Source: Juglans regia
Taxonomy: Eukaryota; Streptophyta; Magnoliopsida; Fagales; Juglandaceae
NCBI RefSeq assembly: GCF_001411555.2
Contig: NC_049903.1
Coordinates: 30,359,083 to 30,423,082, forward strand
DNA: 64,000 nt
Reading direction: 5' to 3'
Part shown: positions 34,526 through 47,563 of the stretch, piece after piece
Layout: each line of letters begins with the position of its first letter
Position numbering within the stretch: the stretch's first letter is position 1
The notes under the pieces: model-generated
The model's input: the letters and a program-made list of their open reading frames with translations, nothing else
What the model was told of the DNA's origin: nothing
The model's database searches: none
Translations under genes and position numbers: made by a program

Positions 34526-35935
34526 TATGTAATAGTTAGGAATCCGTACTATATGAACCAGATCATGGATGGAATTTGACCCTGTAGTTTGTCTTGACCT
34601 GTGAAATATTGTGAAGGTGTTGGTGCCTGCAGACATTGGCGGTACAAGATCATTAACGTAATTCTTTTGTCTGCTACCAACCCCTGGTCTTGTTCTTAGT
34701 TTCAAGTCAACACTAAAGTCGAGGAACAAGATATTCCAAGAATTGATTTGGTGGCTAATTAAGATCTTCATTAATCACGACTTATAAAGTGGTTACAATG
34801 TTGGTATTGACTTGGGTTTGCTTTGGTACTGTTGGTTAGACAAAACTTCTATGATTCAAACATTCTCACAGTTCTTGTACACGTTATTATAATATAGATT
34901 GATCTACTCATTATTTAATATTTAGATTATATTATTTGCGAGGAGCTGTATTTAATATTAAAAAAAAATCATATGCTTTAATTTGTTTTTTTCTTTGAAT
35001 TATATGAAGTATTTTGGTCGGAAAATTAAATACTTTTTAATTAATTTAGAATTGTATATATGTGCGCGCATGTGTATATATATATTGGCAATGTTAATTG
35101 TACTCACAAAAAACTTCATATCCACTAAGTTTTCTTATCTTTACACAAATTTGATTAAAAATAAATAAATATTAGAAAAGAAAAAGATTGTAAAAGGCCA
35201 AATTGATAGGTTTATTAGATTTAGCATTTTCATATATATAGAAAAATGCTAGTTTGCTACTTAAACGTTAAAAAGAGTTACTACTTATGAATTTATGTAG
35301 TTTAAAGATATTTAAAAAATATTTAAAAAAAAAAATTATTTACACTGGTATACATATTTAGGGTGCATATTTGGTGTACGTATATATATATATATATTAA
35401 TCATTAAAAAATATAAATTTATAAATAATCATTTTTTTAACTATTAAAAAAATTTAAAATATACGAACGGATACATTTGGTGACCATGAATAGTAATCAT
35501 AGTATCATTTTTCTAGAGAGAGAGAGAGAGAGAGAGAGAGGGATGGGGACAGACGACAGAACATATATACCTGACAGACAGACTAGCGTATTCTCCGCGC
35601 TCTTGGAATTTTTTTTTTGCTTTTGGAGCTCAATTATCTTTCAATTAAATAAAATAATATCTTTGCTTCTTAATTAAATCATCTGCTGCACATATTCTAT
35701 TGTTTTTGGTCTGGTGAAGATCTTACAAAATCTCTCTTTCTCTCGCTCTCGCTCTCACGGCCACCACATTGATGCGTTTGATGGCTGGCTGGCTAACTAT
35801 ATAAGAAGATATGAACTGGGGGAAAAGAAAACAAACCTAATTTAATTAAATATATATCGATCGGAGTGCTTCCTCACGCAAGCATCCATTCCATGCATAT
35901 AATATATATACATATATATATATATACACACATAC

Positions 35936-35968
<33 letters not shown>

Positions 35969-36433
35969 CACTCACCCGGCCATCACATATATATTTATAT
36001 TATAAGAAAGAATAATATAATTATGCTGTGCTCATAAACAGACCAATTTGTAAATCTGGCAATAATAATATATAGTTGTTGACAATTAATGTCATAAATT
36101 ATTATTATATCTGGAGGACAGAGCACATCAAGAAGTACTACTTTGTTTTGCATGAGGACGAATACGACACCGCACTTGGAAAAAAGATGAGATCCTACAC
36201 CTATACATGCTATAGCTGAATGCTTCATCTTCCTTCATTCCTTCTGTTTTGTTTAATTGATGCAAGAGGGCATTAGCTAGCTTTGAATAAGCATATATAT
36301 ATATATATATGAAAAATTCTTCTCTCATTATTCATTATGTCACACCAAAAATACGCATACACTTTATGAAAAAAAAACCTATAGGTACTATAGGGTGTGA
36401 AAGTGAATAGTACTGATTGATACATAAAATTTC

Positions 36434-36464
<31 letters not shown>

Positions 36465-36785
36465 GATTTTACCAAAGTTTATCATATATTTTTATCAATA
36501 TGAGGGTTGTAATTTTAATATGAAAGATCCCAAATTTCAAATACCTAGAAAAATAAAGATTTATTATACATGATGGCATACAATTTTTCTTAATTTGGGT
36601 ACGATATATATACATATACTAATTGTTCGGTACGACACAATTACTATATATAATTTGAAATGATACACGTGAATGTGTGGGAGTGATCATTAACTAATGA
36701 CAAAGCATCCATCATCATGTAATGGCTAATTAGTACTATAGCAGGCCCTAGTACTTTTCTTCATAATTAATCTTAAAATAATGCT

Positions 36786-36824
<39 letters not shown>

Positions 36825-36831
36825 GGACGCC

Positions 36832-37080
36832 TCTACAGCCCCGGTTGGCTGTCCCGGTCCCGGTCCCGCTCAATGTTAAATATAATATTTTTTTATTTTA
36901 TTTTTTTATACATATATTTTTTTAACACTATAAAATATTTTAAAAAAAAATAAAAAAATTATAATATCATTAAAAAATACTTATTTAATTATTAAGTAAA
37001 AAAAAATATATTAAAAAAATTAAAAAAATGTAACGGGACCGGGAGCGGGATCAAGAATGGTGAGAGTAGCATTATTCTAA
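36832..37080. mobile_element. MITE-like element with GGTCCCGGTCCCGC ends
   Basis: The left end carries GTCCCGGTCCCGGTCCCGCT, and the right end carries ACGGGACCGGGAGCGGGATC, its imperfect inverse. The core from about 36875 to 37025 is A/T runs. (TAA)n or (TAATAA) lies on both sides (36793-36826 and 37079-37097), which may be target sequence. It has no coding capacity. Confidence 0.6.
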
Positions 37081-37284
37081 TAATAATAATAATAATATGT
37101 GTCATAATAATTGCTGAATTAATGGCCATCTCGTGCATGCACAGAATTATTCGCGCCATTCAATTCATGCATCAATTAAGGCTTTTTTAGTTTTACTAAT
37201 CATCATCAGTCGACCGCTAACACAATGCAATATATATATATATATATATGCCACATATTGTTGGAAAAGTAACTTCATTGGATG

Positions 37285-37320
<36 letters not shown>

Positions 37321-38227
37321 CTAACCTACAAAAGCTGGCAAATATAGAGCGTTGTTTGGCCCATAGGCAGGGACCCATGCAGCTCCATCCAGATTATTAA
37401 TTTCTTATTCTGGAAAGCATTCTCTACGTGTAGGACAAATCTTTAAAAAAACCTTATCAGATTGAACTTTCCTATCGTTAAGGAAACAATTAAGCTAGCT
37501 AGCTCGCCAGTTTCATCTGGGTCGATCGGCAAATTTAAATTTGGTATTCATGAAATGATCTATATATTGAGGAATCTAAAGTCCTGGACATCATGTGCAT
37601 GATTAAGCACATGTGGGAGAACGTGATCGAGGAGAACTTGATCAGAAGCAGCTCGATCTTGGAATCTCAGAATATCTAACTTTCTAAATTTCTCCACGGC
37701 CTCTTACGTTCAGTCTAAAGAGATATTAAGAACCTTATAAAAGTAAAGCTGCTGTGTGTGCGCGCGCGTCTGAGCCGTTTAGAGGGAGGACTCGCATGCA
37801 CATCGATCCATGCATGTGGGTTGTGGGCATGATCAACATGCATGAAGAGATCATCATATTGTTGAACGTACAGAAAAAAAAATAGAGAAGGAAGGCCGGC
37901 AAGAGATCATCTAGCTAGGAACATTTTAACAGATTTGGCTTGGATTTTCGAGCCTTCAAATCCTTCTTGTACCAAGTACTCTATAATTAATTCGTTCATA
38001 CAGTTAAGTTCCTTCTTTACATGGCCGGCTAGCGCCTATTATCTTTGCAGATCATACAGTTTGAGATATATTATTCGTAATTAAATACCCGCATTTAAAT
38101 ATCGAAAATTTCGGATCACTATGATTACGTACCCCTCCCCTTGATTACTGAACACATGCATGAAGGAACCGACAGCCCAACCGTGAGATAGGCTAAGATA
38201 GTCATCTATGTGACTGTGACTGTGGGG

Positions 38228-38258
<31 letters not shown>

Positions 38259-38385
38259 TTGTAATGTTTTTTGACGGTTTTGAATGTGCTTTATTCGTTC
38301 CTGGCAAGCAGCCTTGGTTCTTGCAAAAGCAAATCCAAACACTCCCCAAGATTCCTTTCTTTCAAGATGACCAACCCCAAGTTTG

Positions 38386-38420
<35 letters not shown>

Positions 38421-38875
38421 ATGTGTAGTATGTATGTATCATGAATTGTACAGTACTCCATCTTTGTATTAACATTATTATTGCGGCTATATCCCGGAAG
38501 TTTCTTAAAGACTGAGATGGCGTACGTGTTCTTTGTCATTAATTATTTTATTGCTTTTAAGATTTAGCTCACATTTTTTTTTTCTTTGCAATAAGCATGC
38601 ATGGTGTATAATTAATCATGCAGCGATCCACTAAAATTCATCAAACAAAGAATGTTATATATATATATATATATATATTGTACAGTCAATAAAACATTTT
38701 AAAAAGTTTTGATGTTATAACTTCCATGAATTCCAACTTCGATCTGGTCCAACATCTTGATCTTTTCTGATCACCTTATTCTATTTTATTTCAATGTTAA
38801 TGATGATAAGTCTCACAATTTTTTTTTTTTTGCTTTATATATATATATATATAAATATATATTCGTTACAATAAA

Positions 38876-39010
38876 AGGAGTGTTACATTCATAAAAAGAT
38901 GTCATCAAAATAAATTTATAAACTGATATAAGTTAATGTGATAAATTGTAACCACGTGATCAGTTTGTGAGTTTTTTTTTATAAAATTTATTTATGGATG
39001 AAGCCTTCCT
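38876..39010. repeat. MITE-like repeat, family B copy
   Basis: Shared blocks are AGGAGTGTTACATTCATAAA, CAAAATAAATTTATAAACTG and TGAGTTTTTTTTTATAAAAT. A further copy follows directly at about 39020. Confidence 0.5.
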
Positions 39011-39014
39011 TTTA

Positions 39015-39185
39015 TATCGATAAAGAGATATTATGAAAATAAACTCATAAATTAATATAACTTAATGTGATATGTTGGATTATAAAAAATTTTTCTTTTA
39101 AATACATCCAACATATATATTACAACAAGTTATATTAATTTATGAGTTTATTTTTATAAAATTTGTTCACGAATAAACGTTTCAT
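39015..39185. repeat. MITE-like repeat, family B copy
   Basis: An inverted arrangement of AAATAAACTCATAAATTAAT and ATTAATTTATGAGTTTATTT frames the core, so both halves of the element are visible. Confidence 0.55.
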
Positions 39186-40264
39186 TCGATAGTTCCAGAC
39201 ATTTCTATCCAACTTTTTGCCTATATATTTCAAGATTTATTGCCATAATTATAATCATCTAAAAGACAGGCATCATCAATTTGGTTTCTGAAATACGATC
39301 TGGTACTTAATTATAACATGAAACCCAGCATTCAAATTCCTATAAAAAGTAAAAACTCATGAGCAGTAAACCTCAAACAAACCAACCAACCAACCAACCC
39401 CGAAACTGTTCGCAAGTGAAGTCCTTGATGTTTGGACCATTCTCAGTTAGTGTCAGAAACATGAGCGATCAAATGGGAGCGGAGTAGTATATAACAATGA
39501 GGCAGATTCAAACTTCCACGCTGCTATGGAGCGCGTGTACAACAGAAAAAGGACACCACTGTCAGCTTCCTCATACTGACAAAACAGTACCTTATTTTCT
39601 TGTGAGTCGTGACGAGACACTCCCTCACGCGCGTGGAAAACGCAAAAGGGACAGACATTCTTCTTTGACTCACGAGTTTGCATAGGCAGGTGATGTTCTT
39701 CCCCTCCGGATCTCAACATTTATATTCTTCAGCAACAAAGTTCGAGAATTCTGTCTTTAACAGTTTTCAAAAGACGACCCAAATGTCCTATTTATAATTA
39801 TTATGGCTTTCCTTTTCCTTGTTTGTTTTTGAGTTTTTCTTTTTTTTTTTGGGTCATGGTTTTGAGTGGCATTTTGGCGTCTTTTGAGACGCAGCCTTTG
39901 CCTTACTCCCAAAGGACTAATTGGCAAGCTGAGATAGATAGATGGAAGCTCAAGAAATGAAAAGAAGTGTTAGTATATATAATATAGCTATCAAAATCAC
40001 GAAATTAAGGCTTAATGACCTGATCATAGCCTTGAGTCTTTGGTCACATCTACAAATTATTACAAAATCATTCCCTTTACTATATATTATATATATATCA
40101 TCCAATCTTACCAACCAATGCAGTCACTGCCATTTCATGATTACTATTTATTGATTTGAACTCTTTTGGTTTCAGGGAACATAATAATAATGCTCTTTCT
40201 CATGCAAAAATAATAATTAATCAAATATGCGTATATATATATATATATAATATATAAATAGAGA

Positions 40265-40445
40265 ACTATAACATATATAAAAGATTACGTAAAATAAATT
40301 TATAAATTGATGTGATTTTATAGAATTCGTTAGATCTATTTTATAATAAAAAGAATTTTACAATCTGACATAATATATGATCAAGTCATATTAATTTTTA
40401 AATTTACTTTTATATAATTGTGATTAAAGTATTTTTCATATATAT
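40265..40445. repeat. MITE-like repeat, family B copy
   Basis: Shared blocks are AAAATAAATTTATAAATTGA, CGTTAGATCTATTTTATAAT and TTTTACAATCTGACATAATA. Confidence 0.55.
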
Positions 40446-42381
40446 TTATATATACGGAAGAATTTTGGTTGTTTGGAAAGTCACTGGGAAGTCACTAAAG
40501 TTGTCGAGTTGGAAAACTGCAGGGATTTTGGATCTCAAGCACTATATCCGAATCCCGTTAAATGATTAACTTCTGGGACTTTGTGTATGGCTGCACAAGA
40601 TGGTATAGACGAAACAGTCAATATTTTTTTTCCCTCTCCCTCAGAATTTGAAGTTATTCTGAAATATTCCAAACGGATCTCTGCAATTGCAATAGTTTGT
40701 GATGTCGGATATATTTGTAAGGCCATGAGATCGACTTGGGATAATGTTCAGTACCGATGATCTGCAGATCATGATTGTCACGTAATGCTAAATAATAAAA
40801 AAAAAGAGTCCATTTTCTGACCTAGATCTGACTGTCAATTTAGGACTAGACTCACTACAAAAATAGAGTAAGACCGTCTGATCTAACTCCGATAACGATG
40901 ACTTGGTCAGATCGTATCAGCAACAGGTGGTCGTACCCGCGGTCGTAAGGGTTTTCTGATCAGTACTGTCAAGCATTCTTGCATGCGGTCGAGCCCATTC
41001 CCCATGACTGAATGTGATCAGCTACAACACTGCGACTGCATATAATAATATGATAATCCAGTGTCGTACGTACAGTTTCTTAACAAGGGATCAATTAAAG
41101 TCCATATATTTATCGACACATGATCTGGTCATGTTTGTTAAAGTTCATTCTGATAATACATGCATTCTCTACGTTGGACCCGACAAATTAATGTCAGATA
41201 TAAAAAGGACAACCGATGAGGCGATGAGTAAGAACCTAAGAGCCGACATGTTATACGAAGTGGAAGCGGAGCCATTATTTCAAGTTGGAACAAATATTAC
41301 ATCTATCGACGGGTGGGGTGATCTGCTCTCAGACTCTCTCATATATATATATATGAGTTTTCAAACAGTACTTCCAAATAAGAGATGAGAAAGCGATGCA
41401 GATGGAGACAGCTCAATATTGCAATACCTGATCGAGATGAAAGCTGATTGATGCAAGATGAATTACCTCACGTAAGTTGATAATTAATTGTTGACGTAAT
41501 CGTCAAAACAAGAATCAGTACCAAACATATTTAAAAAAATTAAAAAAAAAAAAAACATCATCTTGGTAGTTGAAATAGAACCCACATGAGGGCCATAAAC
41601 GTGATGAGATATCCATTCCTGACCATTACTATAGCCAGCAGAAGCCATGCATGCTTCCTTAATCGCGTTTCTTATTAACATTAATTCATAATCTATGTTC
41701 CATCCTTACCGTTTCATGCCGTTTGATCTGCGTTCAATGATCTGTCTGTTTCATGATTTAAAATGGAATTAGTAATTATATCCTTAATTCCAACTGTCAC
41801 ACACATATATATAGAAACAGTTAAGTGGAATGAAACGAATTAACGTCGTAGCATATAATTAATTAGTACTGTCTATTCGTCATGATAATGTTTGATTACC
41901 CAATTAATTGAAGTGTATTGAGGTACTACTGTTACTTAGTTGGTTGTATGTTCAAATCCTCTGATCATGCATGCCTAACTAATTTTTAAACTGTGCAATA
42001 TTAATTAATCGTATTAAAATCACAGTACTAATATCTAAACTGCAGGGCAAAGGTCAAAATTAGTCAAGTTGGCCTAATTTGCTTTTCTCAACATGATATT
42101 AGTAACTTAATTGGTAGAAACTTTACCAAGATTAGTTCTCAGAACAGCATTAATAATCTTTTATTATATAGTTACATATATATATATATATAGTAACCGA
42201 CACGAAACTTTGACAATGTTGTAGATATATAGGAAAAGTGATCAAAACACTAATTAATTATATGAGAAAAGGTTCATGAGAGTCATCTTTACCCAAAAAA
42301 AAAAATGAATCTCGGGGATGATCGTCAAATTAGAAATTGCATAAACTGTTTGACCAAGATCTTATAAATGAAGGTCAGCTG

Positions 42382-42415
<34 letters not shown>

Positions 42416-42921
42416 GCCATTTTGTCAGCATAGAAGTACAGCTTGAATTAAAATCATTGATCAAGACAATGCTTATGATGACGGCATGTCCGGGTTGGTT
42501 CAAAAACTTCATGATCTCATAACACTCGCTATCGTAAACATGTTCATACACTCCAATCTAAAGCTAAGAGAGAAATGATCACAAGAAAAAACAAAAAATG
42601 TAAAAGAGCTAATTAAGTGGAAGAAATTACCAAAATTAAATAATAATATTAATTAACCTACCATATTTCTAGGGTTTTCATGAGTTGATCTGGAAACAAG
42701 GACGTCCTCGGGATCCGTCGCAAGTTTCTTCATCTTGGACAAGCTAGGAACTTAAAAGGTAAGTACGTACGTAGATGCTATGGATTTGGATGAAATTACG
42801 TCTTTGAAGTTAATTTTTGGATCTTTGATTGCAGCCACACTAATAAAAAAGAAACCAAAGCTTCATGATCATGGACTAGATGAGCTTCTTGATCAAAGGC
42901 CACGTGGAAGCTAGCAAAACT

Positions 42922-44129
42922 CTATAGGGGGTTTCTGGTAGTGGAGGAAGAGCTAAAACCAGAAAGATCTGTCCATGCAGTAGTACTTGTATTACCACTC
43001 CAATACTGTTCATTGCCAGGGATTCCCAAGAACTGCCTCGACAAATTCAGTTCCTGATTATTTTCTTCCATTTTCACTGAAGCCGCCTGCTGAGTAACTC
43101 CCGAGCTAGACGCCTTGACTCGGCCCTGACTCGCTCCACCCACGTAACTGGATGCATCAACACCACTACCAAACAACCCCGGTACTGAATTAGGATCCAA
43201 GCCACCAAAGAAGGGAAACTGCTGTGTTTGCTGCAGCCGCCACTGCTCTAAACCCCCACTCGATAACAAAGATCCTCCTCCATCGGTACCAGCACCTCCT
43301 CCCAAAGCGCTTCCTATGTGGAAATTCAAGTCACCAGCCACTCCCATTGGTGCCGAGATCGCGCCGTAATTCAAGCCATAGTTCAAGCCGATCTCGCTTG
43401 CAGCAAAGTCGTGAGTGAGTTGATGCAAGTTAGGAGTCATGAAGCGCAGCGGTGGCATAGTCGGGCCGAGGCCTATTACATCCCCGGCGGTTCCACTATT
43501 CGAGGGAATTGAGCTGGTGGAACCAGCACTACCGGATTGGCGATCGGCGCTGCTTGCTGGGGACTTTGAACTGCTCCCTTTGCTCCTTTTGTTCCTCCTA
43601 CAGCCTCCTCCCACGGGGACATTTCTGAGAGCGCCACCTCTAGTCCAGTACCTTCTGCAGGTCTTGCAGAAGTGGCGAGGTTGGGTGAGGCTGTAATTGT
43701 TGAAGTAGCAAAATTTAGTGTTTGTAGATTCGCATCTTGGGCATTTTAATGCGGTCTCTGGCATCGGTATGTTAGCCATGCGAGCTCGATCAGCCATTGA
43801 GCCAGGCCGGATCGAGCCGGAGCTGCCGCCTCCATGAGGTTGTGGAGGTGGCGGCGGCGGCGGTGGAGGTGGAAGAAGCTGTGAGCTCGCAGCAGCAGCA
43901 GTAGTTCCTGGGGGATGATTTGGTTGCTGTAAAACACAAAGAAAGAAAGTAGATGAAAACAAAATTCAAATATCTGGTATATTCAAGAAGATATTACAAA
44001 AGTAACAGGAATATTTATCTTTTTAATTTTCGCTTTTTTGGCAAAGAAACCATAGGAACAAATTCAAGAAACCCTTACCTGTTGCCAGTTGGCTGGATCA
44101 AGATAAGCTGGGATGGAAGAAAAAACCAT
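42922..44129 (-). CDS. Dof zinc-finger transcription factor (OBP3/DOF2.4/DOF5.1 group)
   Basis: Two exons are inferred: 44129-44079 (17 residues, [17 protein letters not shown], donor GTAAGG) and 43926-42922 (acceptor TTTTACAG, stop TAG). The total is 351 residues. Dof proteins are plant-specific nuclear factors that bind AAAG in promoters. After a poly-Pro run (about residues 36-45), the Dof domain covers about 77-131: CPRC, then [16 protein letters not shown] with KTC. This gives zinc ligands C79, C82, C104 and C107, followed by [20 protein letters not shown]. The rest is Ser/Gly-rich with a final [11 protein letters not shown]. The MVFSS first exon followed by a short intron is typical of this group, with roles in growth and vascular genes in Arabidopsis (inferred here). 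The 5' leader contains GA-rich runs. Confidence 0.95.
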
Positions 44130-45380
44130 GGTTCTTGCTCTTTCTCTTTTGTAAAGGTTGGATGAGTTTTTTGGGAGAACTGTGTTGGAGAATCAAATCA
44201 ACAAGAGAGAGAGAGAAAGAGAGTTTGCAGAGAAAGAGAAAGGAAGAAAGAAAGAGAGGAGATAGAGAAAGGAAGGTGGGGGGAGGGGGGATCAATGGAA
44301 ATGAGGAGCAAAAATAAAGGAGGTAGCTAGGACCCTTTTATGTATTTATATATGTATTTAAATTTTAGTTTATTATTGTTCCTTAAGACTAGACTCTTTT
44401 TGTTCTACTACTACTGCTTTTTGGGGTTTAGAGAAGCCTATCATGTTTCTTAACATATAAGCTTCTTTAGATTCTCTCTGGGAACTGTGCTTGGAGACAG
44501 AGAACGAAAACAAAAGAAAAAAAAGAAAAAAAAAAAAGAAGAAGAAGATGTTAGTGAGGTTAGTGGTTCTCCTCTTGCATGAAGAAAAGGTGATGTATGA
44601 ATCTCTCACACACACACAGAGAGAGAGAGAGCAGCAACATTCATGTAATTAATTTAGTAGTACTGTAGATAGATATGTCATGCATGGCCATATACATATA
44701 TATATATATATATATATATCATCCATCATCGATGGGGCAATACCTGCAAGTTTAAATATGATTATATTATAGTAGTACTAAAATACTACCATATATGCGA
44801 GGAATTCATGAGGTACTAAAGATTATTTATTAGGTTAATAGTAATTAAGAAAAGTGGGTTCTTGGGGAGGTGTAAAAAGTGTCCCGACCCAGCAACCCTT
44901 TTCCATGGTCTGCACTGTTCCCTCCCACATCCATCCCATCTTTTTTTTTTTTTTAATTCTTTTGCATGGGGAATATTATTATAGCTCACCGCCTTCTCCA
45001 CGCATCCTTCAACGCCGTGCTTCCACTAATCCATCTACTTTGTTTATATATACATACACTAGTAACGATTCTATGTGCAAGGCACACCAAGTTTGAAACG
45101 CGTCATCAAAATAGAACATTAGATTTGATAAATTAAAAACCAATAATAAATTAATGCATAAATTAAAACCTACAAATAAAGAATTGCATATTTTAAAATA
45201 GGTACAATTTTAATCCAACAAATATTATTTATTTTTATGAATTGCATGTTGTAGAAAACAAAATGAAGATAATTGCTATTTTTTTCAAATAATATTATAT
45301 AGGAGTAATAATAATATTTTTAAATCTAAAAAGAAATATAAAAAATATTTTATGAATTATTATGTATAGAGTGCTTGCAA
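44130..45380 (-). promoter_or_regulatory. Leader and promoter region of the Dof gene
   Basis: Upstream of the Dof start the + strand is GA-rich (44200-44285), that is, CT-rich on the coding strand. That is common in plant 5' leaders and may promote transcription. Farther up are a (GA)n tract (about 44612-44630) and a (TA)n tract (44698-44720). No other gene is recognised here. Confidence 0.5.
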
Positions 45381-45508
45381 GTCGCACCGGGATGAGTAAC
45401 AACATCTCGCACCGGGGCAAGCAAAGAGTACTCACAAACTAGGGCTAGTACATGTAACCCAGTGGAACTTTGAATAGTAATAGTGCTCACCCTAAGACGA
45501 GCATCGCA

Positions 45509-45870
45509 AAAATGTGAAGCTTGCCTCCAAGAGAGAAATCACTCCCGAGGGAAACATAAATATTCGCACATGCATGAAGCAAGCAAAGAGTCATGTTCAC
45601 ACAGGATGAGCAACAACATCTCGCATCGGGCAAGCAACGAGTGCTCACAACCCAGGAGAGAAGAAACTTAGGACCAAGGCCTGTATGCTAGTACTTATGC
45701 TCATCTCGACCTTGGATTTCTTCTCTCCTGGGTTGCGAGCACTTATTGCTCGCCCGATGCGAGATGTTGTTGCTCACCCAGTGCGAGTGCCCTTTGCTCG
45801 CTTCATATGCGAAATACTTATGCTAGCCTTGAGCGTATTTTTTTTCTCCTAGGGTAGAACTTCACACTTT
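45509..45870. repeat. Long inverted repeat able to form a hairpin
   Basis: The best-kept part of the arms is 45604-45666 against 45717-45779. These are 63-bp inverse complements with about five mismatches, carrying GAGCAACAACATCTCGCATC and ACCCAGGAGAGAAGAAA. Weaker pairing extends outward to about 45509 and 45870. The loop is about 50 bases. A further direct copy of the motif, GAGTAACAACATCTCGCACC, lies at about 45392. No coding sequence fits. It could be a foldback or MITE-type element, or a source of small RNA. Confidence 0.75.
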
Positions 45871-46866
45871 TAGAAGGAAAAGTAAAAAAACAGTGTAAAG
45901 GCACCAAAAAGAAGACATCGAGATCCTCCAACACAGGGATAATCATGCAATCTTAAGTCTACAATCATACGGATACCATCGGGCAAAACAAAACAGACAC
46001 ATCATAGATATGTCACCCCCCCCCCCCCCCCCAAAAAAAAAAAAACTAAAACCATCATAAAACTCAAGAATAAAATTGTAATGTAACCATAAACACAAAT
46101 CACTGTTCATATACTAATAGGTGCTTTTATAATAGAGATAGATATATATATTTCGAACCCATGGCTGATCGGTTGAAAAATTCTATCCCCAGTCTCGTTA
46201 ATCAACATTACCTTCCCATCCCATAACAAACTCTATCCAGTCTCCTTCATCACCATTTCATCACCATTCCTTTATGTGACATCTAATGATTGGATAGGAT
46301 ATTGCATTTCTCAGCTTGTTTACTTTGGTTTCTTCTTCTTCTTCTTCTTCTTTCTTTTTTTTAAAGACAGTCCCATAATCTTAAACTTTTATTTTAGGCC
46401 TAATAGATTTTCAATTTAAAAATTTATTCATTGGATTTACAAAATTCATTAATTAGCTAGGTTGCTTCGTAGTCCTACCACATGATACTCAATGAGAATG
46501 TGACAAGTATGTGACACGTAAGAAAATAAACTCTGAAGTATAAAAAACAACAAAAAAGTGCCACTTCAACTTAAAAGTATTAATATATATTTAAAAACTA
46601 ATAAAATAATTTTATTTATAATAAAAAAAAAATGATTTATGCAAGGCACGCATAGGGCGTGTAAGCCTCCTCATGAAGGTCATTTAGCAAAAAAAAAAAA
46701 ACAAAAAAACAAGAGCAAGTACTTGAAAAAATCTATTTTTACTGTAAGTCGTACCTTTTTCGAAAGAACTGCATGAAAATGGCTCATTCTAAACTTGTAT
46801 TTAGGATTAATCATTAAAAAATAACAATATTATTAAAGAAGTACAGTAACACCATATAATTCTAGT
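45871..46866. other. Intergenic, no gene seen
   Basis: AT-rich with a C-run/A-run junction at about 46016-46044 and a (CTT)n stretch near 46336-46352. No gene is recognised. Confidence 0.4.
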
Positions 46867-46871
46867 ATAGA

Positions 46872-47304
46872 TGTTTTGGACGGGTTTCACCACCACCATC
46901 TCACGATTACCTGCAACCAAAGAGTAGAGGGTTTGAGAGTTCAAGGAAACATCTCCGACACCTAAGTCAGTAACTAAAGATAATAACAATAATACTAATG
47001 AATCCGATTCCTTTTACGTACCTAAGTTATCCTCTTATATAGAGCCTCAGAACCATTCTGTTGCTTAAGTGATAATAGATATATCTATTATTCAAATTCA
47101 AACTTGGGGATGAGAGTTCTTCCTCTAATGGATTGTTATAATAACTATCATTCCTTTATCGCCGCTGGGTCGTTACTTAGTTGGCAATGGGAAGTGGGTT
47201 GGGCCCTTCTCGGCTTTAATGGGCCCCTTCGGTATTGGGGCTCAAATTATGAGTAGGTAAAGTTCCAGGCCTGTACTGTATGGGCAAGATGAATGTCCTC
47301 TCTA
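46872..47304 (-). repeat. 3' LTR of the Tat-type element
   Basis: 433 bp, TGTTTTGG at the low end. It matches 57017-57449 without any net length change. The high end reads CTCTCTA where the other copy has CTCTCCA, so the TG terminus is mutated in this copy. Confidence 0.92.
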
Positions 47305-47563
47305 GTTACACTGCAAAGTCTCACTACATTTGGTGTGATGGGACTTGAACCTAAACGCTGTTTCAATTTTTGAGGCGTGTCAGAGTGTTGTTTCACCTTT
47401 ATTTCTCCGACATGTCAACCGTCACCTCACGTACATTCCTATTTAATACCTCTTTGCTATTCATTTTCCCTCATCTTTCTGAGTTCTTGCTCTCCTTTTG
47501 AGTTTTTGCTCTCTTTCCGAGTTCTCATTCTCTTTTCGAGTTCTTATTCTCTTTTCTTTCTCC

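Larger units (their letters stand above)
33481..42921. other. Long convergent intergenic region, microsatellite- and MITE-rich
   Basis: About 9.4 kb between the 3' ends of the U-box and Dof genes holds no gene I can support. (TA)n tracts are frequent: near 35375, 35908, 35950, 36293, 36433, 37229, 37289, 38389, 38657, 38840, 40222, 42175 and 42383. There is a (GA)n tract at 35514-35540 and a (TAA)n tract at 36793-36826. Family B repeats and one GGTCCCGGTCCCGC-ended element are listed separately. I looked for known plant microRNA words (such as miR156, 159, 164, 166, 167, 172, 319 and 396) and saw none. Confidence 0.5.

Noticed and set aside
39453..39719. An 88-residue minus-strand frame
   Set aside because: No family resemblance, and an overlapping open frame on the other strand is equally long.
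41014..41388. A 124-residue frame between the U-box and Dof genes
   Set aside because: No recognised domain and a (TA)n microsatellite at its end; no splice or promoter support could be seen.
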